Of a stretch of 64,000 bases of DNA, positions 18,090 through 27,259 are shown piece by piece. Where the stretch lies: positions 9,144 through 73,143 of the forward strand of contig JBBSHE010000010.1 in assembly GCA_038253325.1 (NCBI GenBank). Direction: 5' to 3'. Each line of letters starts with the position of its first letter. The first letter of the stretch is position 1. The notes beneath the pieces were generated by a model. It made no database searches and was not told the origin of the DNA. It saw only the letters and a list, made by a program, of their open reading frames with translations. This DNA is from JBBSHE01 sp038253325 (GTDB lineage Bacteria > Actinomycetota > Actinomycetes > Propionibacteriales > Nocardioidaceae). The position numbers were made by a program, and so were the translations under genes.

Positions 18090-19222
18090 CATCCTCAGCG
18101 GCATCGCCGCTCCTGGAGGCCCGTGGCGTGAAGAAGCACTTCCCGATTCGCCGGGGGTTTCTGCAACGCACGGTCGGTCTTGTTCGTGCTGTCGACGGCG
18201 TGGACATCGAGGTGATGCCGGGCGAGACACTCGGGCTCGTCGGCGAGTCCGGCTGTGGGAAGTCGACGCTCGGCCGGACGCTGGTACGCCTCCACGAGCC
18301 GACCGAGGGAGAGATCCACTTCGATGGTCGCGACATCGGCCGCACCCGCGGCGCCGAGCTCAAGGCGCTGCGTCGCGACGTGCAGATCATCTTCCAGGAT
18401 CCGGTCGGCTCGTTGAACCCACGGATGACCGTTCGTCGCATCGTCGGCGACGGCCTTGCCATTCACGGGCTCGCCTCGGGCCGAGAGCGCGAGACGGCGG
18501 TACGCCAGATGCTCGAACGCGTCGGGTTGCGCGCCGACGTCATGGATCGCTACCCCCACGAGTTCTCGGGCGGCCAGCGGCAGCGGATCGGGATTGCGCG
18601 CGCACTCGTCCTCTCCCCGCGGCTGCTGGTCGCGGACGAGCCAGTGTCGGCGCTGGACGTCTCGATCCAGTCGCAGGTCCTCAACCTGCTGGTATCGCTG
18701 AAGCGGGAGCTGGACCTGACGTACGTCTTCATCGCCCACAACCTGGCGGTGGTCGGTTACATCTCGGACCGGGTCGCGGTCATGTACCTCGGCAAACTGG
18801 TCGAGGTCGCACCTACCCGCGGCTTGTTCGACCGACCCTTACATCCTTACACGATGGCACTGCTCTCCGCCGTTCCTCAGCCGGTGCCTGGGCAGAGGGG
18901 ACGACGCATCGTGCTACGCGGCGACGTACCCAGTCCGATCGATCCGCCGTCCGGCTGCCGATTCCGCACCCGCTGCCCGCTGGCACAAGAGATCTGCGCC
19001 GAGGTGGAGCCGCCACTGGTAGAGAACGCACCCGGACATCAGGTGGCTTGTCACTTCGCCGGAACGCCACTCGAGACGGCACAGAATCCGGTCAGCGGAC
19101 AGAACCCGGCGGAACCAGTCATCGGCGTACACAACCCGGTGGACACGTCGGCGTTCGAAAGCGCTCAGATTCAGCGCTTGACTGGAAGCGGCATCCTCCG
19201 GAGGCCGCGTCCGCGTGCTTAA
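18086..19222 (+). CDS. ABC transporter ATP-binding protein (DppF/OppF-like)
   Basis: The protein has 378 residues. Walker A is GESGCGKSTL near residue 53, the signature is SGGQRQRIG, and Walker B is LLVADEPVSALD. The Cys-rich tail reads CRFRTRCPLAQEIC. The GTG at 18086 overlaps the upstream stop (GTGA) and is preceded by GGAGGTG. After about residue 320 it carries an extra low-complexity tail (SGQNPAEPVIGVHNPVDTS) that most homologues lack. It is the last gene of the importer operon; no clear terminator follows in the 183 bases before the next gene. Confidence 0.92.
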   Translation: MTSSAASPLLEARGVKKHFPIRRGFLQRTVGLVRAVDGVDIEVMPGETLGLVGESGCGKSTLGRTLVRLHEPTEGEIHFDGRDIGRTRGAELKALRRDVQIIFQDPVGSLNPRMTVRRIVGDGLAIHGLASGRERETAVRQMLERVGLRADVMDRYPHEFSGGQRQRIGIARALVLSPRLLVADEPVSALDVSIQSQVLNLLVSLKRELDLTYVFIAHNLAVVGYISDRVAVMYLGKLVEVAPTRGLFDRPLHPYTMALLSAVPQPVPGQRGRRIVLRGDVPSPIDPPSGCRFRTRCPLAQEICAEVEPPLVENAPGHQVACHFAGTPLETAQNPVSGQNPAEPVIGVHNPVDTSAFESAQIQRLTGSGILRRPRPRA

Positions 19223-19405
19223 GGCTCCGCAGCGGACTACGGCTGACGAATCGAGCCGTATGCCGCTCAGCTCTTCAGCCGTTGTTTCCTCTGGCGTACG
19301 TCTGGGCCGAGCACGGTCATTCGGTCGGGCAGGAGTCGTCGCGGTGTGGCGGCATGTGTATCACCGTCCGCGCGGCGTCGGCGAGGTTTGGATGCCACGA
19401 GCTTG

Positions 19406-19801
19406 CTATTTGTCCACGGCGGGCGTTTGGGTGCTGAGACCGATCAGGCGCCCGTCGGGTGCGGTGAACGACGCCCACCACCCCATGTCCCCGCCGACTT
19501 CCTGTCGTGGCGTTCGGGTCTTTCCGCCGTTGGCCTCGACGGTACGCAGCACGCCTTCGAGGTCGGCGACGTAGACATAGATCCGAATTCCTTCCTGGAC
19601 AGGCGTATCGGATTCCTCGAAGAGTCCGCCGATCATGTCCGAGCCGTTGAAGATGCCGACGTACGCCTCGGCGAACGGCTGGTACGTCCAGCCGAGGACG
19701 GCGGTGTAGAACGTCTTTGCCTCCTCCAGGTCGGTGGCGGGGATCTCCCACCACGTGACCGTGTTGAAGCGCGAATCCTCGGTCGTCGTCTGCTCACTCA
19801 T
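19406..19801 (-). CDS. VOC family (glyoxalase/bleomycin-resistance fold) protein
   Basis: The protein has 131 residues. It has the betaalphabetabetabeta module pattern: TVTWWEIPATDLEEAKTFY at the start and a late GWWASFTAPDGRLIGL strand pair. These fold units bind a metal and act in isomerase, dioxygenase or antibiotic-sequestering roles; no specific function can be named. The ATG at 19801 has an excellent AGGAGG site seven bases upstream, so longer frames are not used. It stands alone. Confidence 0.85.
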   Translation of the reverse strand: MSEQTTTEDSRFNTVTWWEIPATDLEEAKTFYTAVLGWTYQPFAEAYVGIFNGSDMIGGLFEESDTPVQEGIRIYVYVADLEGVLRTVEANGGKTRTPRQEVGGDMGWWASFTAPDGRLIGLSTQTPAVDK

Positions 19802-20393
19802 GATGCGGCCTCCTGCGGTCGTTGGACGATTCGATCTACCTCTACGACGCAGCCTGCCGTACGTTATCGACAAGCTCGGGCGCAGAACGCGAGGACTCGT
19901 GCATCTTGCCCCGGGCGACGACCAACCGGAGCGGGGTCGTTCACCAGAGGCCGGGGATGAGCCGCTTCCGGCCGGCTGCGTAGCGCCGGTACGAGGCGCC
20001 GAGCTGCACAGTCAACGCCCGCTCTTCCACGCTGATGCGCCGCAGGATGGCTTGTTGCGTGACGGCCACGCGCACGTCGAGCTCTCGTTGGGCACCGTCT
20101 GGGCGACATTTCAGGCAGGAAGTCCAGATCGCCGCCCATCACGGAGGGTCGAAACCCGAGGCTGGAACGGCAGCCGCAGCTCCGCCGACGGGCCCGTCTC
20201 CGTACGTCGTGATGAGCGGTTGTCCGACGCGCTGGCCCACCGGCTCGCCGAGGGCATCCTCGCACTCGTGTCCTGAGCGACGCGCGTGAGCAGGGCAGAC
20301 AGGGCACATAGTCACGCCAGCGCGGATGAGCCGGTCGAGGAATAGTCTCGTCCGGGACAACCGAACGGGGGGAGAGCGCGTCCTTGGCCCGAG
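19802..20393. other. Gene-poor stretch before the SigE-type sigma factor
   Basis: About 590 bases contain no frame with a recognisable domain on either strand. Long open frames occur (a plus frame to 20276 and a minus frame over 19864-20430), but both are arginine-rich, lack a ribosome site and show no family motif. It could be a decayed gene or simply long regulatory spacing for the sigma operon. A G-rich GGGGGGAGAG at about 20367-20376 lies 17 bases before the sigma ATG. Confidence 0.4.
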
Positions 20394-20954
20394 ATGACGT
20401 TGAGCTGGGACCTGGCGGCCCCACCCGCACGAGGGTTCGGGGTTGCTGACGTGCGTGCCGAGGAGCAGGAGGCGTTCGACGCGTTCGTCCGTTCTCGGCT
20501 GCCGAACCTGCTGAGGTTCGGGCGGGCGCTGACCGGGTCGGCCGATGCCGGTGCGGACCTGGTCCAGGACGCGCTCGAACGTACCCTGCTGCACTGGAGG
20601 CGGATCGACTCGCAGTCCGATCCCGAGGGGTACGTCCGGCGCATCATGGTCAACCGCAACATCAGCATCTGGCGCAAACGGCGCCGCGAGTACCTCACCG
20701 ACAAGGTCCGGCTCACCGGCCACGACGACACCCACCACGACCACGACCTGTGGCGCGCAGTCCAGACGCTACCGCCGAGGCAACGCGCGGTGATCGTCTT
20801 GCGTTACTACGAGGACATGTCCGAGGCCGACATCGCGGACACGCTCGGGTGCTCGGTCGGCACCGTCAAGTCGCAGGCGAGCAAGGCGCTCGCCAAGCTG
20901 CGCGCCGGCGTCGCAGCCGCGGACGCCCCGATCGACGAGAGGGAGGCATGGTGA
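20394..20954 (+). CDS. SigE family ECF RNA polymerase sigma factor
   Basis: The protein has 186 residues. Region 2 spans about residues 25-95 (EAFDAFVRSRLPNLLRFGRA, then DLVQDALERTLLHWRRID), which binds core polymerase and the -10 element. Region 4 spans about 115-170 (LPPRQRAVIVLRYYEDMSEA, then GCSVGTVKSQASKALAKLR), the -35-reading helix-turn-helix. The usual family start would be close to a GTG at 20451, so the first 19 residues may not be translated. Its stop overlaps the start of a membrane propeller protein, which probably controls it as an anti-sigma factor does. Confidence 0.88.
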   Translation: MTLSWDLAAPPARGFGVADVRAEEQEAFDAFVRSRLPNLLRFGRALTGSADAGADLVQDALERTLLHWRRIDSQSDPEGYVRRIMVNRNISIWRKRRREYLTDKVRLTGHDDTHHDHDLWRAVQTLPPRQRAVIVLRYYEDMSEADIADTLGCSVGTVKSQASKALAKLRAGVAAADAPIDEREAW

Positions 20955-22183
20955 ACGACTTCGAAGACGAGATCCGGCGGACCCTGCGGTCGGGCGCTTC
21001 GTCACCGATTGATGCGGACGATTTCCTTCAGGGCGTCCACCGCGGCGTCCGTCGGCGCCGGGCACGGCGCACGGTCGCCGTCGCGGCGGCCGCGGTGACC
21101 CTGGTCGCCACCGGCGGCGTCGTCGTCAACCAGGTGGGCGTGTTCGACACCAAGGGCGATCACGTCGACTCGGCTACCCAGCCGGAGCCCACATCCTCGA
21201 CGCAGCGGACCAACGCGAACACGTTGGCCGGGATCGACATCGGCTTCTCGCCACTGTCCTTGACGGCGACCGGGACGATGCACCAGTGGGTCCTGGGTAC
21301 GACCGGTTGCCCGTCGCCCGACTGCCTGTTCATCAAGAAGACGACCGACGGGGGAAGCAGCTGGAGCGACGAGCAGGTCCCCCCGGCGCCGGTCGGGACC
21401 GGGAACACGACCGCCAAGACCGTCACCCAGCTGCGTGCTCAAGGCCATGGCGGACCCAACCAGTGGGCGTACGGCGGAGCGCTGTGGTCGACCCACGACG
21501 GCGGCATCACCTGGAAACGGCCGAGCCTGCCGTCACCTGGCCAGGTGGTCGCGCTGGAAGCCTGGGGCAGCGACGTCTACGCCGGCGTCAAGGTCAGCGA
21601 CAACGCGTACTACGTCGCCAGCTCTCCGACTGGTCGAGACGACTGGCAGCGGGTCAAGACGGGAACCACGTTCACCAGCATCAACTCGATCGGCGTGAGC
21701 GTCAACGGCCCCGCGATCGCCGGAGCCGATGCGAACTACGGTGCGGCGATCGCGACCCGCACCGCCGACGGGTCGTGGCAGCGGTCGAGCGGTTGCCGCG
21801 GCGGGTTGTCCGCGAAGCTGTCGGCGGCACCCGACTCACTGTGGATGCTGTGCCGAACCGGGTCACTCGCCCAGGCGTACGTGAGCACCGACCAGGGCAT
21901 TGCGTTCCGGCCAGCGCCGGGTCAGTTCGGGTGGGACGCCGAGATCGCGGCGCGTACCCAGAACTCGGGGGTCATCGCCGGACCGGGCGCCGGCGGCGTA
22001 AGGACGCTGCACGCCAATGCCAAGCCGATGCGGATCCGGATTGCGGGGTTGCGGTTCAACCAGAGCTTCGTCTTCGCCGGTTTCACCAACCTCGAGACGG
22101 GCTACCTGATCTCGATCGACGGCGGGCTGTTCAAGACAGCCGACGGTGGCAAGACCTGGACCAGGATCAGGCTGCCGCACTGA
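20948..22183 (+). CDS. Membrane-anchored Asp-box (sialidase-like) propeller protein, probable sigma regulator
   Basis: The protein has 411 residues. Residues 1-37 are cytoplasmic and Arg-rich (RRRRARR), a single span follows at about 38-57, and the rest is predicted outside the cell. The outer part holds Asp-box turns: DGGSSWSDE, DGGITWKRP and DGGKTWTRI, typical of sialidase or YCF48-like beta-propellers. No catalytic sialidase residues are evident. The ATG at 20948 overlaps the sigma stop (a GTG follows at 20951) after GAGGGAGG. The arrangement is that of a short anti-sigma N-terminus fused to an extracellular sensor; this role is inference, since no zinc anti-sigma motif is present. Confidence 0.75.
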   Translation: MVNDFEDEIRRTLRSGASSPIDADDFLQGVHRGVRRRRARRTVAVAAAAVTLVATGGVVVNQVGVFDTKGDHVDSATQPEPTSSTQRTNANTLAGIDIGFSPLSLTATGTMHQWVLGTTGCPSPDCLFIKKTTDGGSSWSDEQVPPAPVGTGNTTAKTVTQLRAQGHGGPNQWAYGGALWSTHDGGITWKRPSLPSPGQVVALEAWGSDVYAGVKVSDNAYYVASSPTGRDDWQRVKTGTTFTSINSIGVSVNGPAIAGADANYGAAIATRTADGSWQRSSGCRGGLSAKLSAAPDSLWMLCRTGSLAQAYVSTDQGIAFRPAPGQFGWDAEIAARTQNSGVIAGPGAGGVRTLHANAKPMRIRIAGLRFNQSFVFAGFTNLETGYLISIDGGLFKTADGGKTWTRIRLPH

Positions 22184-22200
22184 AACCGTACGGTGAGTCG

Positions 22201-22407
22201 TCAGCCGACAACTGACGCGAGTGCGTCGCCGGCGATCTCGCCGGACAGGACCCGTCGGTCGAGCCGACCGCGGGCGGCAGAGTCGTCGCACATCACGATG
22301 ACAATCGTGCCGAGCGCCTCGCTGTGGCCAACCCGTTCGATGACGCCGTGCCGGGTGTCGCCGGACAGCGTGAAGGAGCACGCACGACCGATCGCATACT
22401 CGCCCAT
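22201..22407 (-). CDS. Small conserved-looking protein of unknown function
   Basis: The protein has 68 residues: MGEYAIGRACSFTLSGDTRH opens the sequence, followed by alternating hydrophobic strands (GTIVIVMCDDSAARGRLDRR). An AAGGAGGTG ribosome site lies four bases before the ATG at 22407, far better than any nearby site, so this is probably a real gene despite its size. No transmembrane segment or known domain is seen. It is convergent with the propeller gene and divergent from lhr, about 170 bases away. Confidence 0.65.
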   Translation of the reverse strand: MGEYAIGRACSFTLSGDTRHGVIERVGHSEALGTIVIVMCDDSAARGRLDRRVLSGEIAGDALASVVG

Positions 22408-22579
22408 GGCACCTCCTTCACCTCGGGTTCGCGAGCCGACTCCGTCCGGTTTGGCCCGTTCGCGCGCCAGGACGACGATGCCACCAAGGAGGGCCATCGC
22501 GCGGGATTGATTCAAACTTGAGGGCAGATTTCCGAGCGGCCGGCACGTTCGACGGTACGACGGCGCGACGGTCGGTGGC

Positions 22580-25500
22580 ATGGGACAAGATGAGGCGGTG
22601 AGCGCGCGTCCTCGGTTGACCGACAACACGTCGGCGTTGGATGCCTTCTCTGCGCCCACTCGGACCTGGTTCGGCGAGTCGTTCGCCAGGCCCACGCCGG
22701 CGCAGGAGGGCGCGTGGCAGGCAATCCGCGCAGGCCGCCACAGCCTCGTCGTCGCACCAACGGGCTCGGGCAAGACGTTGGCAGCGTTCCTGTGGGCGAT
22801 CGACAGCCTGCTCCAACAGCCACCGCTCGACCCGTCTCGTCGATGCCGCGTCCTGTACGTGTCCCCGCTGAAGGCGTTGGCAGTCGACGTCGAACGCAAC
22901 CTGCGCGCGCCGCTGCATGGCATTCGCCGCACCGGCGATCGGATGGGCGTCTCCGTTCGCGACCTGACCGTCGCCATCCGCAGCGGTGACACCCCGCAGT
23001 CGGACCGGCGGAAGTTCCTGACCCAGCCGCCGGACATCCTGATCACCACCCCGGAGTCGTTGTTCCTCCTGCTCACGTCCCGTTCTCGCGACTCGCTGCG
23101 CGGCGTCGAGACCGTCATCGTCGACGAGGTTCACGCCGTCGCCGGCAGCAAGCGCGGAGCCCACCTTGCGCTGTCGCTCGAACGGCTCGACCAGCTGCTC
23201 GTCCGGCCGGCCCAACGGATCGGCCTGTCGGCGACCGTACGTCCTCTGGACGTGGTCGCCCGCTTCCTTGGTGGAGCCCAGCCGGTCGAAGTGGTCGCGC
23301 CGACGGCGGAAAAGCGGTGGGATCTCGAGGTCGTCGTGCCGGTCGACGACATGACGGCACTCCCGAGCTCGGACGACGATGACGAGGCCGCCACGACGAG
23401 ACCCTCGCTGTGGCCCCACGTCGAGGAGCGGATCGTCGACATGGTGCAGGAAAACCGTTCCACGATCGTGTTCGCCAACTCCCGTCGCCTGGCCGAGCGG
23501 TTGACGGCCAGACTGAACGAGATCGCCGCGGAGCGAGCGGGAGTGACCTTCGACGAGAACGGCCGCCCCGCCGAGGCGATCGCGGCCAGTGGGGTCGCGA
23601 AGGGTGCCGAGGTGGTGATAGCGCGGGCCCACCACGGCTCGGTCAGCAAGCAGCAGCGAGCACTGATCGAGGACGACCTCAAGGCCGGCCGGCTGCCCTG
23701 CGTCGTCGCCACCTCGAGCCTCGAGCTCGGCATCGACATGGGTCTGGTCGACCTCGTCGTCCAGGTGGCAGCGCCACCGTCGGTCGCCTCCGGGCTCCAG
23801 CGGGTCGGACGTGCGGGCCACCATGTCGGGGAGGTCTCGCACGGCGTCTTGTTCCCGACTCATCGGTCTGACCTGCTTCAGACGGCCGTCGCGGTCGAGC
23901 GGATGCTGCTTGGGCAGATCGAGTCGCTCGCCGTCCCGTCGAACCCGCTGGACGTTCTGGCCCAACAGGTGGTCGCCTGCTGTGCTGCGGATGACTGGTC
24001 GGTCGACGACCTGTTCGCGGTCGTCACCCGCGCCTCGCCGTTCGCCAACCTGCCCCGCTCGGCGTACGACGCGACACTCGACCTGCTCGCCGGGCGTTAC
24101 CCCTCGGACGAGTTCGCCGAGCTGCGGCCACGCATCGTCTGGGACCGGGTGACCGGCACGATCTCCGGCCGACCCGGTGCACTCCGGCTCGCCGTGACGT
24201 CCGGTGGCACGATTCCCGACCGAGGCCTGTTCGGCGTCTTCATGGTGGGTGCTTCGTCGGGCACCGCGTCCGGCGGGCAGTCACGGGTGGGTGAGCTCGA
24301 CGAGGAGATGGTCTATGAATCGCGGGTCGGCGACGTGTTCGCGTTGGGGACGACGAGCTGGCGGATCGAGGACATCACGCACGACCGGGTGCTCGTGTCG
24401 CCAGCGCCGGGAGTGCCGGGCCGCCTGCCGTTCTGGAAAGGTGACGCGATCGGACGTCCCGCGGAGCTCGGTGCCGCGCTCGGGGCATTCACCCGGGAGC
24501 TGATCGGCACCCCGGACGCCGACGCTCGGGCGCGTACGCTCGCTGCGGGCCTCGACGCGTCTGCGACGGCGAACCTGCTCGCGTTGTTGAAGGACCAGCT
24601 GGCCGACACCGGACACGTCCCTCACGACCGACAGCTCGTGATCGAGCGGGTACGCGACGAGCTCGGCGACTGGCGGCTGATCGTGCACTCGCCGTACGGT
24701 GCCCGCGTCCACGGCCCGTGGGCGCTCGCCATCTCGGCCCGGCTGAGAGAGCGGTACGGCGTCGACGCGCAGGCGATGGCCGCAGACGACGGGATCGTGG
24801 TCCGCATTCCCGACACCGACACCGACCCGCCCGGCGCCGAGCTGGTCATGTTCGAAGCCGACGAGATCACCGACATCGTCACGGACGAGGTCGGTGCGTC
24901 GGCGTTGTTCGCGTCCCGCTTCCGCGAATGTGCTGCCCGCGCGTTGCTGCTCCCCCGGCGCGACCCCGGGAAGCGCTCGCCGTTGTGGCAGCAGCGGCAG
25001 CGCTCCGCGGCGCTGCTGTCCGTCGCCAGCCGGTACCCGTCGTTTCCGATGGTTCTCGAGGCCGTTCGCGAGTGCCTCCAAGACGTCTACGACATGCCTG
25101 CACTGGTGGCCCTGCTCCGAGACGTCGCGTCCCGCAAGATCCGGGTCGTCGAGGTCGAGACCAAGCAACCGAGCACGTTCGCCCGATCACTCTTGTTCGG
25201 ATACGTCGCGTCGTACCTGTACGAAGGCGACTCGCCGCTGGCCGAACGCAAGGCGGCCGCTCTTGCGCTCGACCCGACCATGCTCGGCGAGCTGCTCGGG
25301 CAGACCCTGCTTCGAGACCTCCTCGACCCCGACGTGGTCGACCAGACGACGGCGGAGCTACAGCGGCTCACCACCGACCGGTTGGTGCGTGACGTCGAGG
25401 GGCTCGCCGACCTGCTGCGTACGTTGGGACCACAGAGCCGGGACGACCTTGCGGCACGTTCGGTCGTCGACGCGCCGGTCGACCGCTGGATCGGCGATCT

Positions 25501-27259
25501 GATCGATGCCCGCCGAGCGGTCCAGACCCCGTTGTCCGGCGACGACCTGCGGCTGGCCGCGATCGAGGACGTCGGCCGCCTCCGCGACGCCCTCGGTGTC
25601 CCCGTCCCGCCCGGTGTGCCGTCGGTGTTCACCGAGCCCGTGGCGGACCCGCTGGGAGATCTGGTCGGGCGATACCTCCGAACCCATGGCCCCGTCGACG
25701 CCGCCGAGGTCGCGACCCACTTCGGGTTGGGAACGGCCGTTGCGCTCGATGCGCTCCGACGGTTGGCGAGCGCGGGCCGGGCGGTCCAGGGAGAGTTCCG
25801 CCCGAACGGGCACGGGACCGAGTGGTGCGACGCCGAAGTATTGCGTCGGCTGCGACGGCGATCACTCGCCGCGGCGCGCCGGGAGGTCGAGCCCGTCGAC
25901 CCAGTGGCCCTGGCGAGGTTCTTGCCGGCGTGGCAGCATGTCGGCGGGCGCCTCCGCGGCGCCGACGGCGTCCTCGCGGTCGCCGAGCAGCTCGCGGGTT
26001 ACCCGGTCCCCGCGTCGATGCTGGAGTCCTGCATCCTGACCAGCCGGGTCGTCGACTACCGGCCCGCTCTGCTCGATGAGGTCACGGCCGCCGGGGAGGT
26101 GCTCTGGGTCGGCGCGGGCGCGTTGCCCGGCAACGACGGATGGCTCGGTCTGCACCTGGCCGACACAGCCGACGTCACGATGCCGGAGCCGACCGAGATC
26201 GACCGGACCGAGCTGCACGACCAGGTGCTCGACCTGCTCGGCTCGGGGGGTGGGTTCTTCTTCCGGCAGCTGAGTGACGCCGTACAAGCGACCGACGACG
26301 CACGCCTGGCTGAGGTGATGTGGGACCTGGCCTGGGCGGGTCATCTGACCAACGACACGATCACGGGCCTCCGTACCCGGCTCCACGGTCGCGGTGCCGC
26401 ACACCGGCCACGACGGCCGGCCCCACGGGGGCGATGGGCACGGCCCGGGCGAAGGCCAGCGATGCCGTCGCGCCTCGGTCCCCCGCAGATGGCCGGCCGG
26501 TGGTCGATCACGCCAGAGCGTGATCTCGACCCAACCCGACGCGGGCACGCCAACGCCGAGATGTTGCTCGAGCGCCATGGCGTGGTGACGCGTGGTGCCG
26601 TCATGAGCGAGCGGCTCCCCGGCGGGTTCGCGGCCGCGTACCAGGTGCTCTCCGCGTTCGAGGAGGCAGGCCGGGTGCGCCGAGGGTACTTCGTCGGAGG
26701 ACTCGGTGCGGCCCAGTTCGCGTCACCGGGAGCGGTCGACAGGTTGCGCACGTTCACGCCGGACGTGGCCGCGTCACCGGACGACCGGTTGCGCACGTTC
26801 ACGCCGGACGTGGCCGCGTCGCCGGACGACCGGTTGCAGCCGTTCACGCCGGAAGTGACCGCGTCGCGGCCATCCGGCGAGGCTGGGGGTGGAGCGTGGG
26901 TGCTCGCGGCTACCGACCCGGCAAACCCATACGGCGGCGCCCTTCCGTGGCCGGCGGCCCAACCGGCCCATGGTGGCCACCGACCTGGCCGCAAGGCCGG
27001 ATCGCTTGTCGTACTGGTCGACGGAGCGCTCGGCCTGTACGTCGAGCGCGGAGGGCGGACGTTGCTGACATTCGTCGACGATCCCGCCGCCATCCAACGA
27101 GCGGTCGACGCGATGGCGCTGGCGGTTCGGGACGGCGTGCTCGGGAGGCTGACGGTGCAGCGAGCGGACGGAACCCACATCCACGACTCACCGCTGTCGG
27201 CAGCGTTGGAGTCGGCCGGGTTCCGAGCGACGCCCCAAGGCCTTCGCCTCCGCAGCTGA
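22580..27259 (+). CDS. lhr: Large helicase-related protein Lhr (DEAD/DEAH-box ATP-dependent helicase)
   Basis: The protein has 1559 residues, the long Lhr form. Walker A APTGSGKT is at 59-66, DEVH at about 181, and helicase motif VI lies in LQRVGRAGH. The winged-helix and beta-barrel Lhr core follow to about residue 900, then the Lhr C-terminal DUF region. It translocates 3' to 5' on single-stranded DNA and is linked to DNA repair in mycobacteria. Residues about 1387-1430 consist of a 15-residue tandem repeat (DRLRTFTPDVAASPD), an insertion not expected in the family. The ATG at 22580 has no strong ribosome site; a GTG at 22598 is an alternative. It is transcribed alone. Confidence 0.93.
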   Translation: MGQDEAVSARPRLTDNTSALDAFSAPTRTWFGESFARPTPAQEGAWQAIRAGRHSLVVAPTGSGKTLAAFLWAIDSLLQQPPLDPSRRCRVLYVSPLKALAVDVERNLRAPLHGIRRTGDRMGVSVRDLTVAIRSGDTPQSDRRKFLTQPPDILITTPESLFLLLTSRSRDSLRGVETVIVDEVHAVAGSKRGAHLALSLERLDQLLVRPAQRIGLSATVRPLDVVARFLGGAQPVEVVAPTAEKRWDLEVVVPVDDMTALPSSDDDDEAATTRPSLWPHVEERIVDMVQENRSTIVFANSRRLAERLTARLNEIAAERAGVTFDENGRPAEAIAASGVAKGAEVVIARAHHGSVSKQQRALIEDDLKAGRLPCVVATSSLELGIDMGLVDLVVQVAAPPSVASGLQRVGRAGHHVGEVSHGVLFPTHRSDLLQTAVAVERMLLGQIESLAVPSNPLDVLAQQVVACCAADDWSVDDLFAVVTRASPFANLPRSAYDATLDLLAGRYPSDEFAELRPRIVWDRVTGTISGRPGALRLAVTSGGTIPDRGLFGVFMVGASSGTASGGQSRVGELDEEMVYESRVGDVFALGTTSWRIEDITHDRVLVSPAPGVPGRLPFWKGDAIGRPAELGAALGAFTRELIGTPDADARARTLAAGLDASATANLLALLKDQLADTGHVPHDRQLVIERVRDELGDWRLIVHSPYGARVHGPWALAISARLRERYGVDAQAMAADDGIVVRIPDTDTDPPGAELVMFEADEITDIVTDEVGASALFASRFRECAARALLLPRRDPGKRSPLWQQRQRSAALLSVASRYPSFPMVLEAVRECLQDVYDMPALVALLRDVASRKIRVVEVETKQPSTFARSLLFGYVASYLYEGDSPLAERKAAALALDPTMLGELLGQTLLRDLLDPDVVDQTTAELQRLTTDRLVRDVEGLADLLRTLGPQSRDDLAARSVVDAPVDRWIGDLIDARRAVQTPLSGDDLRLAAIEDVGRLRDALGVPVPPGVPSVFTEPVADPLGDLVGRYLRTHGPVDAAEVATHFGLGTAVALDALRRLASAGRAVQGEFRPNGHGTEWCDAEVLRRLRRRSLAAARREVEPVDPVALARFLPAWQHVGGRLRGADGVLAVAEQLAGYPVPASMLESCILTSRVVDYRPALLDEVTAAGEVLWVGAGALPGNDGWLGLHLADTADVTMPEPTEIDRTELHDQVLDLLGSGGGFFFRQLSDAVQATDDARLAEVMWDLAWAGHLTNDTITGLRTRLHGRGAAHRPRRPAPRGRWARPGRRPAMPSRLGPPQMAGRWSITPERDLDPTRRGHANAEMLLERHGVVTRGAVMSERLPGGFAAAYQVLSAFEEAGRVRRGYFVGGLGAAQFASPGAVDRLRTFTPDVAASPDDRLRTFTPDVAASPDDRLQPFTPEVTASRPSGEAGGGAWVLAATDPANPYGGALPWPAAQPAHGGHRPGRKAGSLVVLVDGALGLYVERGGRTLLTFVDDPAAIQRAVDAMALAVRDGVLGRLTVQRADGTHIHDSPLSAALESAGFRATPQGLRLRS
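26741..26869 (+). repeat. 45-bp in-frame tandem repeat inside lhr
   Basis: Three units start at 26741, 26786 and 26831. The first two are nearly identical at base level (core GGTTGCGCACGTTCACGCC); the third has diverged. Because the period is a multiple of three it adds whole 15-residue units to Lhr. Confidence 0.85.

Noticed and set aside
19734..20276. Plus-strand open frame of 180 codons before the sigma gene
   Set aside because: Its start lies inside the antisense VOC gene, no ribosome site is present and no domain is recognised.
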